DNA of 64,000 nt from positions 1 through 64,000 of the forward strand of contig USQQ01000001.1 of the NCBI GenBank assembly GCA_900556875.1, read 5' to 3'. The translations under genes were made by a program, and so were the position numbers. Positions 41,725 to 51,140 of this stretch are shown piece by piece; the stretch's first letter is position 1, and each line of letters starts with the position of its first letter. The stretch comes from an uncultured Collinsella sp. GTDB taxonomy: Bacteria > Actinomycetota > Coriobacteriia > Coriobacteriales > Coriobacteriaceae. The notes below the pieces were generated by a model that saw only the letters and a list, made by a program, of their open reading frames with translations, had not been told where the DNA came from and made no database searches.

Positions 41725-43506
41725 ATGCTGCTTACGCAAACGACAACGCCCGAGGACGTCAAGGCTCTCGATCGCGCCGAGCTTCCGCTGCTCTGCGGCG
41801 AGATCCGCCACGCCATCCTCGAAAGCTCCGCCGCCGTCGGCGGGCACGTTGCCCCCAACCTGGGCGTCGTTGAGCTTACGGTTGCGCTCCATCGCGTGTT
41901 TAACTCCCCCACCGACAAAATTGTCTTTGACGTGTCGCACCAGACCTATGCCCACAAGGCGCTGACTGGGCGCGCGTACACTTATATCGACCCGGCACGC
42001 TACGGCGAGGCCTCTGGCTTTGCCAATCCCGACGAGTCCGAACACGACCTGTTCGCCATGGGCCACACCTCCACATCGGTGAGCCTGGGCTGCGGCTTGG
42101 CACACGCCCGCGATCTGGCGGGCGACAGCTACAACGTCATTACCATCATTGGCGACGGTTCGCTTTCGGGCGGTCTGGCGTTTGAGGGCTTTAACAATGC
42201 CGCCGAGCTCGACAGCAACCTGATCATCATCGTCAATGACAACGACCAGTCCATCGCCGAAAACCACGGTGGCCTGTATCGCAATCTGGCCGAGCTGCGC
42301 GCCAGCAACGGCACCTGCGAGCGCAACGTTTTCCGCGCGATGGGGCTCGACTACCGCTATCTGGACGCCGGTAACGATGTGTTGGCCCTGGTCGACGCGT
42401 TGCAGGAGCTGCGCGATATCGATCATCCCATCGTGCTGCACGTCTCCACCGCAAAGGGCAAGGGCTTTGAGCCAGCCCAGAGCGACCCCGAGCGCTGGCA
42501 TCATGTGGGTCCGTTTGACATGGCGACTGGGCGCAAGCTCTGCCCGGGCCATCCGAGCGAGCCTGCGCCGCGCACCTATGCCGACATTACGGGCGAGGCG
42601 CTCAGCGCCGCCATCGAGCGCGATCCGCAGGTCGTGGGCATCACGGCCGCCACGCCCTACATCATGGGCTTTACACCCGAGCTTCGCGCCGCGGCAGGCA
42701 AGCAGTTTGTCGACGTGGGCATTGCCGAGGAGCACGCCGTGACCTTTGCCACCGCACTCGCCCGCTCGGGTGCCAAGCCGGTCTTTGGCGTGTACGGTAC
42801 GTTCTTGCAGCGTGCCTACGACGAACTGTGGCACGACCTGTGCCTCAACGACGCCCCCGCGACCATCCTGGTATTTGGCGCGTCGATCTTTGGCACCACA
42901 TCCGAGACGCATCTTTCGTTCTTTGATATTTCCATGCTGGGCGCTCTCCCCAATATGCGTTGCCTGGCGCCTTCCTGTATGGAGGAATACCTGTCCATGC
43001 TGAGCTGGTCGCTCGATCACCGCGAGCATCCCGTGGCGATTCGCGTGCCGGGCATTGGCCTGGTAAGCCGCCCCGATCTGGCGCCTGCCGAGGGCGACGA
43101 TTACGGCGTCGCGCGCTACAACGTCGTGCGCCAGGGCCGCGACGTTGCCGTGCTCGCGCTTGGCGATTTCTTTGAGCTGGGCGAGCGCGTGGCAAACCGC
43201 TTGGCTGCCGAGTACGGCATCGAGGCCACGCTCGTCAACCCGCGCTTTGCGACCGAGCTCGACCGCGAGTTCCTCGACAGCCTTGCCGCCGAGCATCGCG
43301 TTGTCGTCACCCTCGAGGACGGCATCTTGGACGGCGGCTGGGGCGAGCGCGTGGCGTGCTACCTGGCCTGCACGCCGCTGCGCACGCGCACTTTTGGTAT
43401 CGCCAAGGGATTCCCCGACCGCTACGACCCCAACGAGCTGCTCGCTCAGAACGGCATGACGGTCGAGAACATGGCCGCCGAAGCCGTAAGGCTACTGAAC
43501 GAGTAA
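41725..43506 (+). CDS. 1-deoxy-D-xylulose-5-phosphate synthase-type transketolase
   Basis: A 593-aa thiamine-diphosphate enzyme with the DXS layout: substrate/TPP histidine region GGHVAPNLGVVELTVALHRVF, SHQTYAHKALTGR (most DXS have GHQ here), TPP-magnesium motif GDGSLSGGLAFEGFNNA through NDN, pyrimidine domain with DVGIAEEHAVTFA and a C-terminal ferredoxin-like domain. DXS condenses pyruvate and glyceraldehyde phosphate for isoprenoid, thiamin and pyridoxal synthesis. The Ser for Gly change suggests it might be a second, DXS-like paralogue rather than the housekeeping enzyme, so I leave out the gene symbol. Confidence 0.82.
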   Translation: MLLTQTTTPEDVKALDRAELPLLCGEIRHAILESSAAVGGHVAPNLGVVELTVALHRVFNSPTDKIVFDVSHQTYAHKALTGRAYTYIDPARYGEASGFANPDESEHDLFAMGHTSTSVSLGCGLAHARDLAGDSYNVITIIGDGSLSGGLAFEGFNNAAELDSNLIIIVNDNDQSIAENHGGLYRNLAELRASNGTCERNVFRAMGLDYRYLDAGNDVLALVDALQELRDIDHPIVLHVSTAKGKGFEPAQSDPERWHHVGPFDMATGRKLCPGHPSEPAPRTYADITGEALSAAIERDPQVVGITAATPYIMGFTPELRAAAGKQFVDVGIAEEHAVTFATALARSGAKPVFGVYGTFLQRAYDELWHDLCLNDAPATILVFGASIFGTTSETHLSFFDISMLGALPNMRCLAPSCMEEYLSMLSWSLDHREHPVAIRVPGIGLVSRPDLAPAEGDDYGVARYNVVRQGRDVAVLALGDFFELGERVANRLAAEYGIEATLVNPRFATELDREFLDSLAAEHRVVVTLEDGILDGGWGERVACYLACTPLRTRTFGIAKGFPDRYDPNELLAQNGMTVENMAAEAVRLLNE

Positions 43507-43508
43507 GA

Positions 43509-43543
43509 AAACCTCCGCAAGGAAAGCACCCCTGCGGAGGTTT
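43509..43543 (+). terminator. Terminator of the DXS-type gene
   Basis: AAACCTCCGCA (43509-43519) pairs with TGCGGAGGTTT (43533-43543), starting three bases after the stop codon and followed by ATATTTT. Confidence 0.85.
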
Positions 43544-43690
43544 ATATTTTCGCGACGCGAAAAACGAATAACCGTTCATACTCGATCTCCTTACTTATAT
43601 ATGTCGCGTTGCCGCCATTATAACGACCGCCGCGAGCGGCCACGCCGACCGCAAAACGTCATCTCAGCAGCAATAACCGACGTTTTCCCA

Positions 43691-43732
43691 GATAAAACCT
43701 ACCAAAATAAACCTGTCCCTTTTTGGTAGGTA
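43691..43732. repeat. GGGACAG-core palindrome, copy before the amino-acid ABC operon
   Basis: ACCTACCAAAA pairs perfectly with TTTTGGTAGGT around TAAACCTGTCCCT. Preceded by GATAA like the copies at 20370, 57319 and 58606. The rest of the 43544-43846 gap holds the promoter described next and nothing else recognised. Confidence 0.85.
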
Positions 43733-43773
43733 GAATAACCCATAAGGTAAGTATGTTTCTGAGTTATTTCGTG

Positions 43774-43803
43774 TTGACCCATTTGAGCGGGATAGGGTAT
43801 AAC
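43774..43803 (+). promoter_or_regulatory. Promoter of the amino-acid ABC transporter operon
   Basis: TTGACC (43774-43779) and TATAAC (43798-43803) with an 18-base spacer, about 44 bases before the ATG of the binding-protein gene. Both hexamers are one base from consensus. Confidence 0.8.
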
Positions 43804-43846
43804 TCTACTCAACCGCTAGGGATTTTATTGAGAAAGGTGTTCTACC

Positions 43847-44839
43847 ATGAGCAAGAACCTCTCCCAGCAGGTCGTTCTCGACCGCCGCGGCTTCGTCGCC
43901 GCCACCTTCGCAACCGTCGCCGGCCTTGGTCTTGCCGGCTGCTCTGACACCAGCGCCGAGGCCGACAAGGGCTCCGCCGCCTCCTCCAAGAGCTCCGAGG
44001 ATACCGAGGCTTCCACCACGCTCGACGCTAAGGCATTCGACAAGCTCGTCGACAACGGCCCCAAGGCCGATGACGACGCCATCGCCGCCAGCGCCTGGGC
44101 GACGGCCGTCAAGGACGCCGGCGTCTTTAAGATCGGTGGCGTTCAGACCTCCACGCTCTTCTCCCTCCTCAACGAGAAGGACGGTCAGACCCGCGGTTTC
44201 GACGCCGGCATCGCGCAGCTTCTGTCCAACTACATTCTGGGCGAGAACAAGGTCGAGATCACCCAGGTGACCTCGGACACGCGCGAGTCCGTCCTGCAGA
44301 ACGGCCAGGTCGACGCCGTCTTTGCCACCTACACCATCACTGACGAGCGTAAGAAGCTCGTCTCCTTTGCCGGTCCCTACTACTACACCCAGCAGGCTAT
44401 CCTGGTGCTCGCCGATAACGACGACATCAAGAGCGTCGACGACCTGGCCGACAAGAACGTCGCCGTCCAGTCCGGCTCCAACGGCCCCGCCATTCTGGAG
44501 GAGTTCGCCCCCAAGGCCAGCCAGCAAGAGTTCAAGACCGACGAGGAGGCACGCCAGGCACTCCAACAGGGCCGCGTTGACGCCTACGTCATCGATAACA
44601 ACATGCAGCAGAGCGCCCTGGTCCGCGAGCCCGGTAAGTACAAGATTGCCGGCAAGCCCTTCGGCAGCAAGGAGCCCTATGGCATCGGTCTGCCGCTCGA
44701 TTCCGACGGCGTCGCCTTTGTCAACGACTTCCTTAAGAAGATCGAGGACGACGGCACCTGGACCGAGCTGTGGCAGATCTGCATCGGCGACCGTACGGGC
44801 GACACCAATGTTCCCGAGCTGCCCGAGATCGGCGCCTAA
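43847..44839 (+). CDS. Amino-acid ABC transporter substrate-binding lipoprotein
   Basis: A 330-aa periplasmic-binding-protein-like lipoprotein of the polar amino acid family (SBP_bac_3). The signal has twin arginines at 13-14 (DRRGFVAATF), a hydrophobic stretch and lipobox GLAGC with Cys32, so export may be by Tat. A Ser/Asp/Glu-rich linker follows. The binding domain includes GGVQTSTLFSLLNEKDGQTRGFDAGIA, typical of glutamate/glutamine/cystine binders. AAAGG lies ten bases upstream. First gene of a four-gene uptake operon. Confidence 0.9.
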   Translation: MSKNLSQQVVLDRRGFVAATFATVAGLGLAGCSDTSAEADKGSAASSKSSEDTEASTTLDAKAFDKLVDNGPKADDDAIAASAWATAVKDAGVFKIGGVQTSTLFSLLNEKDGQTRGFDAGIAQLLSNYILGENKVEITQVTSDTRESVLQNGQVDAVFATYTITDERKKLVSFAGPYYYTQQAILVLADNDDIKSVDDLADKNVAVQSGSNGPAILEEFAPKASQQEFKTDEEARQALQQGRVDAYVIDNNMQQSALVREPGKYKIAGKPFGSKEPYGIGLPLDSDGVAFVNDFLKKIEDDGTWTELWQICIGDRTGDTNVPELPEIGA

Positions 44840-44927
44840 GCAGCGAGCCTGGTAACGGCCGCAACGAAACCATACGGAAACGCATGATTCGCTTTATTGC
44901 GCTAAACTGTTTCATCACTGAGTTGTC

Positions 44928-44956
44928 GGGGCTTCCGTACACACGGGAGCCCCTTT
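44928..44956 (+). terminator. Intra-operon terminator between binding protein and permease genes
   Basis: GGGGCTTCCGT pairs with ACGGGAGCCCC (one mismatch) around ACAC, followed by TTT. It would let only part of the transcripts reach the permease genes, keeping the binding protein in excess. Confidence 0.75.
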
Positions 44957-44977
44957 CCTTATCGGCGGGAGGTCCGC

Positions 44978-45637
44978 ATGAGTCTCTCCGAGCTCTGGTC
45001 GCTCTATGGCCAGAACTATATCGACGCGCTGCTAGCAACCTGGGGCATGACGCTTGAGTCGTTTGCCATCGCCATGGTGCTGGCCGTCGCCGTCACCGTG
45101 ATGCGCGTGTCGCCGCTCAAGCCGCTGCGCGTCTTTGGCGACCTGTATGTCCAGGTCTTCCGTAACATCCCCGGCATCGCGCTGCTCATTATCGTCGTCT
45201 ACGCGCTGCCGCCGCTCAAGGTCGTCCTGCCCTACCGCACCTGCGTCATCGTCGCCACAGTGCTCTTGGGTTCTGCCTTTGGCTCCGAGAACTTTATGAG
45301 CGGCATCAACACCGTCGGTGTCGGCCAGGTGGAAGCCGCCCGCTCGCTGGGCATGAGCTTCAGCCGTATCCTCGCCAAGATCGTGATTCCGCAGGCGCTG
45401 CGCTCGAGCGTGCTGCCCATGACCAACCTCTTTATCGCCGTCATGCTCACCACCGCGCTCGGCAGTCAGGTGCCGCTGAAACCGCAGGAGCTCACCGGCG
45501 TGGTGAGCTACATCAACACGCGCTCGCTCGGCGGCGTCGCCGCGTTCTTTATCTCGGCGCTCGGCTACCTGGGCACAGCCTTTGTGGTGAGCCACATTGG
45601 CAACTATATCGATAAGAAGGTGAGGATCCTCCGATGA
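44978..45637 (+). CDS. Amino-acid ABC transporter permease 1
   Basis: A 219-aa HisMQ/GlnP-type permease with about five membrane segments. The EAA loop is seen as GVGQVEAARSLGMSFSRILAKIVIPQALR, which docks on the ATPase. GGGAGG precedes the ATG by seven bases. It overlaps the next permease gene by 4 bases (ATGA). Forms the heteromeric channel with permease 2. Confidence 0.92.
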   Translation: MSLSELWSLYGQNYIDALLATWGMTLESFAIAMVLAVAVTVMRVSPLKPLRVFGDLYVQVFRNIPGIALLIIVVYALPPLKVVLPYRTCVIVATVLLGSAFGSENFMSGINTVGVGQVEAARSLGMSFSRILAKIVIPQALRSSVLPMTNLFIAVMLTTALGSQVPLKPQELTGVVSYINTRSLGGVAAFFISALGYLGTAFVVSHIGNYIDKKVRILR

Positions 45638-46467
45638 GCAAGCACTCCACCTCCGCGCTCACCATGCGCGATGCGCTCTACGAGGCTCCCGGCCCCAAGA
45701 TGCGCGCCAAGATTCGCGTCGGCACCGCCATCTCACTTGTTGCCGTGGCCGCGCTCATCGCTCTGGTACTGCAGCGCTTTTATGTGACCGGTCAGCTTTC
45801 AGTCCACTATTGGTATTTCTTTACGCACCTCACTACCTGGAAGTTCTTACTTGCCGGTTTTGAGGGCACGGTAAAGGTCGCGCTCACCGCTGGCGCCATC
45901 GCGCTGGTACTGGGTCTGGCCCTCATGCTCGGCCGCACCAGCGACATCAAGCCGCTGCAGCTGGTCTGCCGCGTGCTCACCGATTTCTTCCGTGGCGTGC
46001 CGAGCCTACTGTTCATCTACTTCTTCTTTTTGGTGCTGCCCCAGTACAAGATCGCGCTGCCGTCGTTTTGGATGCTCACGCTTCCCGTCGCGCTCGCTGC
46101 AGCCGGTGTGCTTGCCGAGATCTTCCGCGCCGGCGTCAATGCCGTGCCGCGCGGCCAGGTCGAGGCCGCCCAGGCGCTCGGTCTCGCCAAAGCTAAAATC
46201 ACCTTTAAAATCGTGCTGCCGCAGGCGATTCGCTTTATCATTCCGTCGTTGATTTCGCAGCTTGTAGTCGTCGTCAAAGACACCACCGTCGCCTACGTGG
46301 TGAGCTACCCCGACCTCATGCAAAACGCCCGCGTGCTCATTACCAACTACGACGCCCTCGTGTCGGTCTACCTGGTGATCGCGGTCATCTATATCCTCAT
46401 CAACGTCGCGATCAACAAGGCCGCCGTCTACGTTTCGCACAAGACCGGCGCGACCATCATTCGCTAA
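45634..46467 (+). CDS. Amino-acid ABC transporter permease 2
   Basis: A 277-aa HisMQ-type permease, longer at the N-terminus by about 40 hydrophilic residues. The EAA loop AVPRGQVEAAQALGLAKAKITFKIVLPQAIRF is clear. Start overlaps the previous stop. With permease 1 and the ATPase it makes up a glutamate/glutamine-type importer; the precise substrate cannot be read. Confidence 0.92.
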   Translation: MSKHSTSALTMRDALYEAPGPKMRAKIRVGTAISLVAVAALIALVLQRFYVTGQLSVHYWYFFTHLTTWKFLLAGFEGTVKVALTAGAIALVLGLALMLGRTSDIKPLQLVCRVLTDFFRGVPSLLFIYFFFLVLPQYKIALPSFWMLTLPVALAAAGVLAEIFRAGVNAVPRGQVEAAQALGLAKAKITFKIVLPQAIRFIIPSLISQLVVVVKDTTVAYVVSYPDLMQNARVLITNYDALVSVYLVIAVIYILINVAINKAAVYVSHKTGATIIR

Positions 46468-46503
46468 CGATTTACCATTTCGAGTCATAAGGAGCCGAGC
46501 ACC

Positions 46504-47268
<765 letters not shown>

Positions 47269-47355
47269 CCCAATTGCCACGCGGGCAAATTCATCAGTAA
47301 CGTTTGCCCCGCACCGCCCCTGCGCCATGTCCACCCGGATTCGAAAGCCGCAACC

Positions 47356-48165
47356 ATGATCGGAACCCGCACCTCATCGTCCTACACCCCGCATGTCAAC
47401 GTCGACCCCGCCGACCGCCCACTCATCCTCGTCGCACCGCGTTGGGAAGAGGCAAAGCCGTTTTTGAGCGAGACGCTCTCCCCCAACGAGGAAATCGCAA
47501 GTGTCTTTGTCGATGCCATTCTTGCCGCCGGCGGCCTGCCGCTGCAGATGTCCATCACCGAGGACATTGAGGTTATCCGTCATTACGTCGACATCGCCGA
47601 CGGCATCGCCATTCCCGGCGGCCCCGATGTCAATCCCAAACGCTGGGGCGACGAGCGTCCTTACGATCCCACGCTGTGCTGCGAGATTCGCGACCGTTTT
47701 GAGTTTAAGCTGGTTAACGAGGTGCTCCGCGCCAAAAAGCCGCTCTTTACCACCTGCCGTGGCACGCAGTTGCTCAACGTCGCCACTGGCGGCACCCTGT
47801 GCATGGACGTGCCGAGCCTGGGCGCTCGCGAGGGCCGCACGCAGTGGCGCCATACCCACGTGCTCAACGACCCCGTGCATCCTGTCGAGGTCGTGCCGGG
47901 CTCGCTGCTGGAGCGCGCGGTTGGCGGGCACAGGCTCATCCAGACCAACTCGGCACATCACTGCTGCGTCGACCGCCTGGGCAAGAGCACGCGCCTGGTC
48001 GCCAAGGCAACCGATGGCGTACCCGAGTGCATCGAGGTCGAGGGCCAGCCGTTCTGCCTGGGCGTGCAATGGCACCCCGAGTACACCTGGCAAACGCTCG
48101 AGACCGACTTTAACCTGTGGAAGTCGTTTGTCGAGGCAGCAGCTAAGGTAAAGCAGGCCCGCTAG
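47356..48165 (+). CDS. Gamma-glutamyl-gamma-aminobutyrate hydrolase-family protein (peptidase C26)
   Basis: A 269-aa class-I glutamine-amidotransferase-fold hydrolase. The nucleophile cysteine is in PLFTTCRGTQLLNVATGG, the catalytic His/Glu in GVQWHPEY, and GIAIPGGPDVNPKRWGDE is the oxyanion-side region. Relatives such as PuuD cleave gamma-glutamyl amides. Behind a glutamate/glutamine-type importer, it may release glutamate from imported gamma-glutamyl compounds; this is inference from the neighbourhood. No good Shine-Dalgarno motif precedes the ATG. Confidence 0.85.
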   Translation: MIGTRTSSSYTPHVNVDPADRPLILVAPRWEEAKPFLSETLSPNEEIASVFVDAILAAGGLPLQMSITEDIEVIRHYVDIADGIAIPGGPDVNPKRWGDERPYDPTLCCEIRDRFEFKLVNEVLRAKKPLFTTCRGTQLLNVATGGTLCMDVPSLGAREGRTQWRHTHVLNDPVHPVEVVPGSLLERAVGGHRLIQTNSAHHCCVDRLGKSTRLVAKATDGVPECIEVEGQPFCLGVQWHPEYTWQTLETDFNLWKSFVEAAAKVKQAR

Positions 48166-48200
48166 CTCGCGAACCACTCAGGTTAAAGCCTCCTAAGCCG

Positions 48201-48234
48201 GGGGGGCGGACACCAACTACGGTGCCCGCCCCCT
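48201..48234. terminator. Terminator between convergent genes
   Basis: GGGGGCGG pairs with CCGCCCCC with a further CACC/GGTG stem inside. It separates the C26 gene from the convergent ABC exporter operon. Confidence 0.65.
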
Positions 48235-48273
48235 GTATTTGATACGCTCGGTATGTTCATCCCTCACAAACAA

Positions 48274-49092
48274 TCAAAGAAATCTCGACCGCAATTGGTC
48301 GACGGTCAAGCAAATGGCAAGAACGCTTGCTACGTTAATCAGGCAGTCAATTAAAATCGAGGTGCATTGACTATCCTCCAACGGGGTCACGCCGCAAATC
48401 CACATGAGCATCGAGGACGGAAACGGAAGCATGGAATTGGCTCCGACCTGTATGTAGATCGTTACGACGTTGACAAGCAACAGCATGCCAATAGGACCGA
48501 AGCCGGATCCAAAATAGGAAACAACGATCACGCAAGAGACCACGTATGCAAGGCAGACCGCACTCGCCAGAAGAAGTCGATCGCAAAACATATTCAGGTT
48601 GAAATACTGTTGAGCATCCAAAACGATTGCGCAGTTAAGACAGTACAAAACGACACTCGACAGGACAAACGCGCCCAAAAGGGCAAAAGAAGATAGCACC
48701 ACTCGCGCAACGATAGCGCACGCCCGCTTCCCTCCCCGAGCCTCCGACAGCCCCCACGGTTCCTCGACAAAGCCCGAACTGACAAAGCGCGGCACAATAC
48801 AAGCCGCGATGAACGGAAAGAACAATGCATGAGCCAACGGGGCTACGTTGAACAGCAGACCGCGAAAAACCTCTGCATTACCAAATAGAAGGACATCCTC
48901 CGCCGATAGCCGAAGCGTCGGGTCTGGGAAGAAGCCCAAGAAACTGTTCTCACGGAGGCTGCAGAACCACATCGGGAAAGAATTAAGCTGCAATACCACC
49001 ATGCACGCATAAATTACCGGGATTAAGGCGTACGTCCATTTACTCACGTGCTTCAATTCTGAATGGAGGAATCTTTTAATCTGACGAGCCAT
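48274..49092 (-). CDS. ABC-2-type membrane protein, lantibiotic-immunity-like, subunit 2
   Basis: A 272-aa protein with six hydrophobic segments and no strong signature. It resembles the membrane subunits of short ABC-2 exporters that pair with BcrA-type ATPases. The ATG at 49092 lies inside the end of the preceding gene (17-base overlap). The codons are visibly richer in A and T than those of flanking genes. The substrate may be an antimicrobial peptide; this is inference from the ATPase type. Confidence 0.72.
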   Translation of the reverse strand: MARQIKRFLHSELKHVSKWTYALIPVIYACMVVLQLNSFPMWFCSLRENSFLGFFPDPTLRLSAEDVLLFGNAEVFRGLLFNVAPLAHALFFPFIAACIVPRFVSSGFVEEPWGLSEARGGKRACAIVARVVLSSFALLGAFVLSSVVLYCLNCAIVLDAQQYFNLNMFCDRLLLASAVCLAYVVSCVIVVSYFGSGFGPIGMLLLVNVVTIYIQVGANSMLPFPSSMLMWICGVTPLEDSQCTSILIDCLINVASVLAICLTVDQLRSRFL

Positions 49093-49900
49093 TGAGCACA
49101 CCCCCAGCACGAAAGCTCACGAGAGCGTAAATCAATACCGATAAACAGCTGGCTGCCACGCCATAGCCCAGAAGCGCCAGTTGCCCCATATCGCTATACC
49201 CAAGGGCGCATCCGACTCCAAGGTACGGCCCAGGAAGGAAGAAGATCCATCGCAAGGATGGTATAGGTGCCTGAAGGAAGGCTCCGTAGAGCGTCAAGCT
49301 CATGACAAATCCGATTATTACCACAGCCCCGCTCAATACAGCGCTGCCCGTTATCCGATAGATGGTCACCGTCTCCAGCGCAACCGATATCACCAATACG
49401 GCGTTGACTATCATTGCAGGCAAAAATACAGTTAGTATGTTGTGCGAGTAGTTATGCCCTCCACGTATTATGGCTATTGCAAAAAGAAGAAGGCAAAGCG
49501 CACTATATGCTGCGCCGATTATTAAAGCAGACGAAAGTACATGTTCCAGAGCCCCGTTAAAGCGGGCAAGACCTCTTGCTGAAGAAATTCGGCATCCCTC
49601 TTCATAGCCGCGCTCCTGTAAAATCGCCAGGCAAACGATGAGTGGAACGAACAGGGAGGTACCGGCAAAAGCACTGCGCACAAGGGACTCATCAGGCGCA
49701 GTAGGATCGATTACATTCCAGCAGAAGCCAATATCCTCCCCAAAAACGCTATTGCCAAAGGCGAGCAACGTTGTTCCGTTTTTCAGAAAGATGCCGAAGA
49801 GAAGGCCGAACGCCAGCATAAGCGCAAGACCAAACTTCGCCGGAAATATCCTGTGCAAACGCATCATATCTGCCTTTATGGGATGGATCGCCCGCTTCAT
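49076..49900 (-). CDS. ABC-2-type membrane protein, lantibiotic-immunity-like, subunit 1
   Basis: A 274-aa protein starting MKRAIHPIKADMMRLHR, with six hydrophobic segments: one near residues 22-40, then a long extracytoplasmic loop and five more. It has the same layout as the next gene and is presumably its heterodimer partner. The ATG overlaps the ATPase stop codon (ATGA). Not similar enough to a named family for a firm call. Confidence 0.72.
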   Translation of the reverse strand: MKRAIHPIKADMMRLHRIFPAKFGLALMLAFGLLFGIFLKNGTTLLAFGNSVFGEDIGFCWNVIDPTAPDESLVRSAFAGTSLFVPLIVCLAILQERGYEEGCRISSARGLARFNGALEHVLSSALIIGAAYSALCLLLFAIAIIRGGHNYSHNILTVFLPAMIVNAVLVISVALETVTIYRITGSAVLSGAVVIIGFVMSLTLYGAFLQAPIPSLRWIFFLPGPYLGVGCALGYSDMGQLALLGYGVAASCLSVLIYALVSFRAGGVLNGSSD

Positions 49901-50622
49901 AGCGAGACCGCCTTCATCAAGCACCTGTAATACTCTTTTAGGGACGACGCCTCATCCCTTATGACGTCCATCGATTCCTTTTTCAGCAGTTCGCCGTCAT
50001 GAATAAACAGGCAGCTTGTTGCAACCGATGCCAGCTCATCCAAATCATGACTAGAGATGAGCATGGTCTTACCCTGCTCTCGATTCAATCGGCCGATAAG
50101 GGTCCATATGCTCTCAATGCCCAACGGATCCAATCCATTTGCCGGCTCATCGAAAATCAGCAAGTCGGTGTCGCCCAACAAAGCCGTAGCTATATCCAAT
50201 CGCCGTTTCATTCCCAGAGAAAAACTGCTCACGCTCTTTTTCTCATCGGCATCCAGCCCGACTAGGCTCAAAACGCGAGGAATCTCACGCTTCTCATCGA
50301 GCCCCCATTCCACACATCGGATTTGAAGATTCTCAACCGCACTGAGGGATTGGTATGCTCCGCAGGAATCTGGCACATAGCCGACACGCGTCCGCATCAG
50401 GCTCAGCTCTTTTTTCGACTTGCCTCCAAAGAGCTCCACGCTCCCCGACGATGGCTCACAGAGGCCCAATACGATTTTAATAAGCGTGCTTTTGCCCGCC
50501 CCGTTTGCACCAACAAGGGCGCAGAGCTCAGACTGATGTACCTCGAAGGAAACGTCATGCAAAACGCGGCGCCTCCCATAGCGCTTTGACACCCTTGATA
50601 GCCTTATCGTTGATACGTTCAT
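49897..50622 (-). CDS. ABC transporter ATP-binding protein, BcrA/lantibiotic-immunity type
   Basis: A 241-aa ATPase: Walker A GANGAGKST, signature SFSLGMKRR (the SLGMKQR-type found in bacitracin and lantibiotic exporters), Walker B LLIFDEPANGLDPLG and H-loop SSHDLDE. GGGAGG precedes the ATG at 50622. First gene of a three-gene exporter operon that likely protects against, or secretes, a peptide. The operon has a promoter with an overlapping dyad and lies downstream of an XRE/DUF2975 pair on the same strand. Confidence 0.88.
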   Translation of the reverse strand: MNVSTIRLSRVSKRYGRRRVLHDVSFEVHQSELCALVGANGAGKSTLIKIVLGLCEPSSGSVELFGGKSKKELSLMRTRVGYVPDSCGAYQSLSAVENLQIRCVEWGLDEKREIPRVLSLVGLDADEKKSVSSFSLGMKRRLDIATALLGDTDLLIFDEPANGLDPLGIESIWTLIGRLNREQGKTMLISSHDLDELASVATSCLFIHDGELLKKESMDVIRDEASSLKEYYRCLMKAVSL

Positions 50623-50693
50623 TGGCCTCCCGTTCCGCTTGATAGCAAAACCGCTCATATCGTTCCTTCTTTACTTTATCGTTTTCCATAGTT

Positions 50694-50725
50694 GTTATTG
50701 TTTTTCAATAACTCATATTTGTCAA
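50694..50725 (-). promoter_or_regulatory. Promoter of the ABC exporter with overlapping dyad
   Basis: On the minus strand TTGACA (50720-50725) and AACAAT (50697-50702) are 17 bases apart. The -10 region lies inside a perfect dyad GTTATTG-N5-CAATAAC (50694-50712), a candidate operator. It is a candidate binding site for the XRE protein encoded just upstream. Confidence 0.65.
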
Positions 50726-50802
50726 GATAATCTAAAAGAAAGAACCTGTGTTAGACACGGGTCCCTTCACGCTGATATTTCGTTTTAGTTGTTCGCCTTA
50801 AG

Positions 50803-51132
50803 CTACTCGTCGCTCAAATCGACAGCAAAGACTGATGTCGGAAGCGACGCCTCATTGCCTCCGCCGTCCCGCATCTGCCTCACAACGTTTTTTGCACGCT
50901 CAACAATAAGCTCCTCAAGCTCTTTCTCACTCACGCGCTGAATAATATCTCCCGGTTGACAATCAAGCTCATCACAGATATCGAGGAGCGTCTTTAGGCG
51001 AATAGCTTTTATCTTTCCGTTTCTAAGCTTTGAAATATTAGCCGGAGTATGCCCCGTCGCTCGAATCAGATCAGCACTGGTCTTTCCGGTCTTAAGCAGC
51101 TGCGTCTCAAGCTCGATGATGAGATAGCTCAT
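50803..51132 (-). CDS. XRE-family helix-turn-helix regulator
   Basis: A 109-aa protein with a Cro/C1-type HTH at about residues 10-65 (LLKTGKTSADLIRATGHTPANISKLRNGKIKAIRLKTLLDICDELDCQPGDII), followed by an acidic helical tail. It is paired with the DUF2975 gene 8 bases upstream. Such pairs (YozG-like regulator with a DUF2975 membrane protein) are common and thought to form a sensor/repressor unit. It may control the ABC operon. Confidence 0.88.
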   Translation of the reverse strand: MSYLIIELETQLLKTGKTSADLIRATGHTPANISKLRNGKIKAIRLKTLLDICDELDCQPGDIIQRVSEKELEELIVERAKNVVRQMRDGGGNEASLPTSVFAVDLSDE

Positions 51133-51140
51133 GTTTCCTC

